From Coptis chinensis (Eukaryota > Streptophyta > Magnoliopsida > Ranunculales > Ranunculaceae), in the NCBI GenBank assembly GCA_015680905.1, contig CM027384.1, positions 64,735,001-64,799,000 on the forward strand: DNA of 64,000 nucleotides. The letters are read 5' to 3'. Both the position numbers and the translations under genes were made by a program. Every line of letters starts with the position of its first letter. Position 1 is the stretch's first letter. Positions 58,816 through 64,000 of this stretch are shown in pieces. The notes beneath the pieces were generated by a model. The model worked only from the letters and a program-made list of their open reading frames with translations. It made no database searches and was not told the DNA's origin.

Positions 58816-59308
58816 CACTGTTCTAAAAATCGGTCTAGGCGGCCGCCTAGGCAGTCTCTAGGCGCTAGGCCAGCCCAACCGACTCGCCTAGGCCCAAGTA
58901 GTTTAAAAAATCGGTGGACCGATTAGGCAGGTCTAGGCGGTTCAATCATTTTTTTTTGAATGATTAAATGTCGAAAATTAAAGGCCCGTGTAGGCTTAAG
59001 ATTTGAATTAGTGTAAAAGACTAAAGTCTAATGTAAATTATATGCCACTTAAAAAAAGAGTATGTTTTTATATGAAGTCAATATTCTTCAACTATTACAC
59101 ATTTTTGTAATAAGTATCTTTGTTTGTGTTTATTTTTTGAGTTATGGTAAATGATTTTCTTCATTTTTTGTAGTATAGGTGTGTATTATTATATATATTA
59201 GGAAAAAAAACTGCTTAGCGCTTAACCCGTCTAGGCACTGCCTAGAAGGCCTAGGTGTTAGGCACTCTCCCACCGCCTGACTACCGCCTAGCGTTTTTTA
59301 GAACACTG
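58816..59308. mobile_element. Non-autonomous hAT-like element H
   Basis: About 493 bases with terminal inverted repeats CACTGTTCTAAAAATCG and CGTTTTTTAGAACACTG and GC-rich subterminal CTAGGCG motifs at both ends. Flanks CTTGAAAG and CCTGAAAC agree at six of eight positions, offset by one base. It is non-coding. Confidence 0.8.
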
Positions 59309-60117
59309 CCTGAAACAAATTCTACTGAAATCCAAGCTGTACCACAAGGGTATAAGTGTATAACATGGAGAGGGAAAATTGTTTGTTACTACATGATTGT
59401 AACTCGGGTGATGACTTTTCTGATGAGGAAACAAAGTTCTTGAATGATCATATCACGTAAGTAGATTTTGGATATGCCAACAATCACCATGGGATAGAAT
59501 AGCTACTAAACAGGTTAACTCAGTTGTGTTGGTAACCAATGGGGGAGCCAGGAATTTATTTCAGGGTGGGCAAAATAGAAGACGAATTACATAAAATATT
59601 GTAAATGCTAGACACACTTGAACATTAATTATTGATTCCAAAAACTTGAATTCACAGAAGAAATTTACAAGTATATTTACACATCAAAGATCCATTTTCT
59701 CGAAGCATTGCATACCTGCAAGCTTAAAATTGTCTCAGAACCAATGCTCTTAAGTATCTCCTTCTTGTTGTGACCACACTATCGTTTAACCAATGCTTTG
59801 TTTTCAGTTTAACTACGTCACTTCCTTAGTTTGATGTGCTAAGAGCCAATTAGTTGTCTTTCATTTGTTCAAATATATTTCTCGACAAGCAAGGCAGTAC
59901 AATAATCCAATATGACGATAGAAATTGCAAAATTATAAAATCTAATTTTGGGCATAATGAATTTTTTTAACAAGAGATTAAATTAATTTACCAAATGAAA
60001 ATGGCTTGGTAGTTGATACAGTATGTGCAAGGATAAACCCATGAAGAAATTTTTCACTTTGTTATGGTGCTCTCAACTTACTGAAAACTAGTTAAAACAA
60101 ATGAAAGGGATAGTAGA
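59309..60117. other. Non-coding region
   Basis: No gene. A sequence GGGGGAGCCAGGAATTT at about 59,547 resembles one end of a common plant hAT-type element, but no second end is found. Confidence 0.6.
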
Positions 60118-60125
60118 GATGGTAT

Positions 60126-60474
60126 CAGGGCTGGCTCTGGGGCAAGGCCAACTAGGCGACCGACTAGGGCCCCCAAGCTTCAGCCCAACTAAAAAGGCCC
60201 CATGTAGACCACAACTTTTGTAGTTGGTTAGGCAAGACCAAAGTCAATTTTTGGCAATAAAATACATAATAATCTTTGAAAATGCTGCAATGACTCGAAC
60301 CCACATACATCCACTGAAACTGAATACACAACCACTACACTACACATTTATTTATGTTATAATTTCCAAAAATTATATCACAAGATATATAAAATGGTGC
60401 AGAAAAAAAATTTCTGGGTTTTTTTGTCATGTAAGAGCTCGCCTAGGGCCTCCACAATCTCAGAGCCGGCCTTG
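60126..60474. mobile_element. Non-autonomous hAT-like element I
   Basis: A 349-bp element with ends CAGGGCTGGCTCTG and CAGAGCCGGCCTTG, and a perfect 8-bp target duplication GATGGTAT (60,118-60,125 and 60,475-60,482). It is non-coding. Ends and duplication size fit hAT. Confidence 0.92.
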
Positions 60475-60533
60475 GATGGTATATATTCCATGTGTTGTTT
60501 TAGGAGTAGCATACTAGCATAGTTATTCTTTTT

Positions 60534-60669
60534 GTTGGTCATATCTTTGGGATATCTGCATGCCAATGTACAATTATATATCTACGACCATTACACAGAA
60601 AAATATCTAAGGAATATACTAAAAGTTGGTCATATCTTTGGGATATTTGCATGCAAATGTACAATTATA
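60534..60669. repeat. 46-bp direct duplication, 91 bp apart
   Basis: GTTGGTCATATCTTTGGGAT with following sequence occurs at 60,534 and 60,625, with few differences. Confidence 0.85.
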
Positions 60670-60907
60670 CCTAGAAAAATAAAATAGATCTTTCAGAATC
60701 TCTGTCAAGAATAGAGGAGACTATGTCGATAACAAAGGAATTAAAATTCATCATATATATTTTGATCGAGGAACATTCTAGCATTCGAAGAGTATTTCTT
60801 TGTGGTAAGGCTTTTTTCTGATAAGAATAGCTCTAACATTAGTTCTGAAGCAACTCTACTGGATGCAAGACCACCTTTTCTTTGTGGTAAGCAAGTAAGC
60901 AACTCTA

Positions 60908-61326
60908 AGAGCTTCTAGCTCAATTGGTTGTGTACTCTTCTCCTCGTGGGAGAGGTTGCAAGCTCGAATCCCACCAAGTGTTGGTTGGGATTTCTTTCTT
61001 GTGTAATTATGTGATGGGCCTTTGGGCCAGGTGAGTCTTCGGGCTAATGACAAGGGTGCTGCTATGATAGGTGGACCAAGGAGCAAAAGCAAGTCTTCAT
61101 AGACAAGGTGGAGGCAGTTGGGTCTACTCAAAATGGCGCATCGACGAGAGCCTTCTGGCTAGGTTCTCTTCAGGGTTGGTGAGCCTTCGGGCAATGTAAG
61201 CCTTTGGGCTAGTATCCCTCCAGGGTTGATGAGCCTTCGGGTATTGTAAGCCTTCGAGCTAGGGTCCTTTGATGTAACCTGTGTGGGTCTGCCTTAACCC
61301 TCTAAATATTTCAAAAAAAAAAAAAA
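60908..61326 (+). mobile_element. tRNA-derived SINE
   Basis: The head is tRNA-like with an A box TAGCTCAATTGG at 60,916-60,927 and a B box GCTCGAATC at 60,962-60,970 (one mismatch to GWTCRANNC), as used by RNA polymerase III. The body contains repeated GAGCCTTCGGGC motifs and ends in a poly(A) tail at 61,312-61,328. The direct repeat AACTCTA (60,901-60,907 and about 61,327-61,333) is the probable target duplication. The body is long (about 420 bases) for a plant SINE and may include an internal duplication. Confidence 0.82.
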
Positions 61327-61569
61327 AACTCTACGTATAAAGTTCAAAACAAGGAAAAAGAAACTAGTGGTACAGAGAACATAACAACACAATGACAAAT
61401 AACATAAATGGGAAGAAAAAAAAATCGTTCTCCTACTTTTTTTTTGTAATTGTATTAATAGCAAGAAAAAATATACTGTTTACACCATGTGAGAACCTTG
61501 TATAGGCTCTCCAGCTTCTGTACTATGTAAGGTGTTGATTCTCAGCTCTTGATACAAAAGGAGGTTTAG

Positions 61570-62352
61570 TTACATTGCCCACCAATGCTTCACTTCATTT
61601 GGAAGAGAAGCTCTTTTCTTGGCACACACATCTGCTCTAAAGTTAACTTCTCTCCAAGTACTAGTAATCATGATATTAACTTTGGTTCTTATTCTCTCCC
61701 AATCTTCCTTGACCAACAAATGCACCTGGTTTTCTGAAAGGCATTTACTACTGATGTGGAATCTGATTCCTCCCAAATTTGAGTCCAACCAAGCTTGATG
61801 GCCTTCTTTATCCCCTCCACGTGCGATTGCTTTCGATTTTGCCACATAGTTGGTAGTCACCATTAGCCCACCTATCAAGGTTCCAATCACCTCTCCAGTG
61901 TAACTTCTGAACATAGTTTCCCTCTCGGCGACACCAGGGTTCCTTCGAGCACAACCATCATTCTTCACTTTGAGAAAGTTGTGAGGTGGTGATGTCCAGT
62001 AGCACTCAACTTCTCTTGGAGTTGTCCTCATTTTGTTATGCAATCCCAATGCATGAAGTGCTGCCAATTCTTGAACTGTGTTACTCATAACTCCATCAGA
62101 CTTTTGATAGGCATTTCGGATGGCTTTTCTCACCTGCCCATCTCTTGGTCTTGTATTTTCATACAATACCTTGCTGGTTGGGTGCAATTTTGATTTCCAA
62201 AGAAAAGCATGCCAACTGGCCTTAGTGTTGGAGTTATCCCTCACATGAGGAAGAAGAGAAAACAAATACTGTTCGTGTGAAGAAGCCAGAACACACACGC
62301 ACTCAGATTGGTCATGCCCAAGGTGAGCCCGCGCCCTTGTCGTGAAAAACAA
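61570..62352 (-). pseudogene. LINE-type RNase H domain remnant (non-LTR retrotransposon 3' end)
   Basis: The minus-strand frame encodes HNFLKVKNDGCARRNPGVAE, RSYTGEVIGTLIGGL, YVAKSKAIARG and WREVNFRADVCAKKRASLPN. This is the RNase H-like domain that follows reverse transcriptase in many plant L1 LINEs (RVT_3 type). The first aspartate is kept (DGCARRNPG), but the usual glutamate of the YVAESKA motif is lysine and the next Asp region is scrambled, so it is inactive. The upstream part (WHAFLWKSKLHPTSKVL) resembles the linker after the polymerase domain. The rest of the LINE is not visible. Confidence 0.8.
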
Positions 62353-62954
62353 GATAGTTTTTTTTTCAGCCTCTCATGAAACATGTCTACTGAAGTTTGG
62401 GAACTGGAAAAATAAGAGGGTGCGCACGCGCTGAGATTGGCCTTGCCAAAAGCGCGCTTGCGCTCATGCCTGAATATGTCGGGTTCTGATTTTTCTACAA
62501 TAAATACAAAATTTCGCAGATGCACTGAAATTTCAGATTACTATAAAAACAAAATTTAGGTTTTGGAAAACCAAGTCTTGAATAGAAACCGAATTTTGAG
62601 ATAAACCAAAATTGAGAGGTAACCCTTGCAAAGAAGAAAAGCTTGTAAGGAGAGAGGAGTGATCTTGTAAGTTTTGAGAGACTTGAGAGGAGTGATTGTG
62701 ATCTTCCTTCCCATACTTATAAAAAGATTTGCTCTTGTGGAAGTAGGCATCATTGGCCAAACCACGTTACATCTTTGTGTTATGGTATGTTTTACTTTCT
62801 CTAATATTTCTATTGCTTGTTTGTAATAGTTATATCCATAGTTTAGGTTGTGGTTGTTGGTTATAGTGAAAGATTAGATTTTCATATTGGAGTAGTAGAT
62901 TGTCCAAGTGTAAGCTATTTTAGTAGGGATCGATTGATATCGTTTTCCCTAACA
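62353..62954 (+). mobile_element. Region containing the 5' LTR of Ty1/copia element J
   Basis: The LTR should end at TTTTCCCTAACA (62,954), two bases before the primer site. A TATA-box-like TTATAAAAAG at about 62,718 would be its promoter. The left limit cannot be fixed, because the partner LTR is off the right edge. Two related GC-rich blocks at about 62,290-62,335 and 62,420-62,465 contain AGATTGG and GCGC motifs. Confidence 0.6.
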
Positions 62955-62956
62955 AG

Positions 62957-62967
62957 TGGTATCAGAG
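62957..62967 (+). other. Primer-binding site of element J (initiator tRNA-Met)
   Basis: TGGTATCAGAG, the plant copia primer-site sequence, about 100 bases upstream of the gag start. Confidence 0.92.
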
Positions 62968-63067
62968 GCAGGTTAGATTAATCACAAAAGTTAGTTATCC
63001 AAATCTTTCCCAGAAGGTGTTTGATAAAATTTCTAAGAAGGGGTTTGAGTTGAAATAGCTTGTTAAG

Positions 63068-64000
63068 ATGGACCATTCTATAAACACTCGCATGGCTAGT
63101 CTAAATAAAGGTAACTACACTATTTGGAAAGCCAAGATGGAAGACTTGCTCTATTGCAAGGACTTGACACAACCAATTGAGAATGGAAGAGTAAAACCAG
63201 AAACAACTGGCGTGGCTGAGTGGAACAAGATTGACAGAAAAGCTATTGGGTACATTCGACAGTGAATTAACGACAGTGTCTTCCACCATGTATCCCAAGA
63301 GACTATAGCTTTTGGCTTGTCGAAGAAACTCAAAGACCTCTATGAGAGGAAGTCGACCGAAAACAATGTACTACTCATTAAGAAGTTTGCTAACACGAGG
63401 TACAAAGAAGGTTCCTCAATGTCTGAACATCTTAATGAAGTACAGAATACCATTAATCAGTTGCATTTGATGAAGATTGATATGGGTAACGAAGTTGAGG
63501 CTTTGTTACTATTAAACTCTCCACTCGACAGTTGGGAGACTTTAGTAGTTTCTCTTGGCGGAGCTGCTAAGGATGGAATCATTTCCAAGGATATAGCTAC
63601 TGGGGCATTGTTGAATGAGAAAACAAGAAGGGGTTCACGAAGCAGCTCCTCTCACTCAGAGATCCTTGTCACAGAGAAGTGGGGGAAAGGTAAGAGCATA
63701 AAACCATCTCATTCTAAAGGTGATGACAGAAGCAAATCTAGGGGTGATACTAGAATTCCTAAAGTAGAGAGACAATATTACTATTGTGCCACCAAGGGTC
63801 ACTTCAGGTATGAGTGTAGAACACTGAAGAGGGATGAGAAGAATAATTGTGTACATGAAGATATGGTAAAGAGGAACGGAAGCACATGCCGAGATACTAC
63901 CGCACTAGTAGATAATGGTCTAGTGGGAATTGTGTCAGATTATGGTGAATGTTGTGTTAGTACCTCATGCCAGGATACAGAGTGGGTGATAGATACAGGA
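63068..64000 (+). pseudogene. Ty1/copia element J gag-pol, 5' part, one nonsense codon
   Basis: The start is the ATG at 63,068 (MDHSINTRMASLNKGNYTIW). The gag core follows (KLKDLYERKSTENNVLLIKK, SEHLNEVQNTINQLHLM, NSPLDSWETLVVSL). A zinc knuckle is present in the form YYYCATKGHFRYEC, where the first cysteine is Tyr. The aspartic protease just begins at the window edge (WVIDTG). The frame stays open to the last base except for a TGA at 63,263-63,265, where the family normally has Trp. This is a Copia element on the opposite strand to D and not closely related to it. The remainder is outside the window. Confidence 0.9.

Noticed and set aside
59547-59580. One end of a GGGGGAGCCAGG-type hAT element
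   Set aside because: No second end or target duplication found.
60916-60985. A functional tRNA gene
   Set aside because: A and B boxes are present, but the sequence does not fold into an acceptor stem and is followed by a SINE body and poly(A).
60856-61131. 91-codon minus-strand frame
   Set aside because: It lies inside the tRNA-derived SINE.

Overview
The window is a repeat-rich piece of a flowering-plant nuclear genome, most likely a eudicot. The evidence is spliceosomal introns with GT...AG ends, Ty3/gypsy and Ty1/copia retrotransposons with plant-type primer sites, a Mutator-like (MULE) element carrying a plant mobile domain gene, several small hAT-like elements, and one recognisable host gene of the plant-specific SOSEKI (DUF966) family. 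There are no bacterial features.

Layout. 1-18,478 is a stack of related Ty3/gypsy elements, all on the minus strand and all with TGATA...TATCA LTRs. Element A (5' LTR 17,359-18,478; gag 16,700-15,955, continuing at 4,109-3,420; protease 3,417-2,434) was split in gag by element B (4,110-15,954, complete, with a perfect CTTAG target duplication) and in the protease by element C (5' LTR 982-2,433, body off the left edge). A itself sits in a fragment of yet another retroelement (about 18,479-18,755). 20,058-23,232 holds three small inverted-repeat elements with perfect 8-bp target duplications. 24,057-26,466 is the six-exon SOSEKI gene on the plus strand.

27,314-37,138 is a decayed Mutator-like unit. 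It has a plus-strand plant mobile domain gene and, convergent to it, a minus-strand MULE transposase fused to an OTU-type protease domain. Three arrays of 22-nt inverted dyads, each kept on a 34-nt register, lie between and beside these genes. This is the most unusual structure in the window. A five-copy tandem repeat containing telomere-type CCCTAAA motifs lies between the second and third arrays.

37,139-46,048 is mostly non-coding, with a probable solo LTR (41,828-43,052). 46,054-51,508 is a complete but inactivated Ty1/copia element D (minus strand). 51,514-56,271 is non-coding. 56,272-58,330 is a cassette of host-gene pieces (a glycoside hydrolase family 9 exon, polyamine transporter pieces, an unidentified exon) between two direct repeats. 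58,345-61,333 holds tandem duplications, two more hAT-like elements and a tRNA-derived SINE. 61,570-62,352 is a LINE RNase H remnant. 62,957-64,000 begins another Ty1/copia element (plus strand) that runs off the right edge.

Apart from SOSEKI, nearly every coding region is transposon-derived and broken by stops or frameshifts. Many differences between the paired LTRs of B and D are small patches at GC-rich CNG-type sites, so some of the apparent frameshifts may be sequence errors in methylated repeats rather than true mutations.
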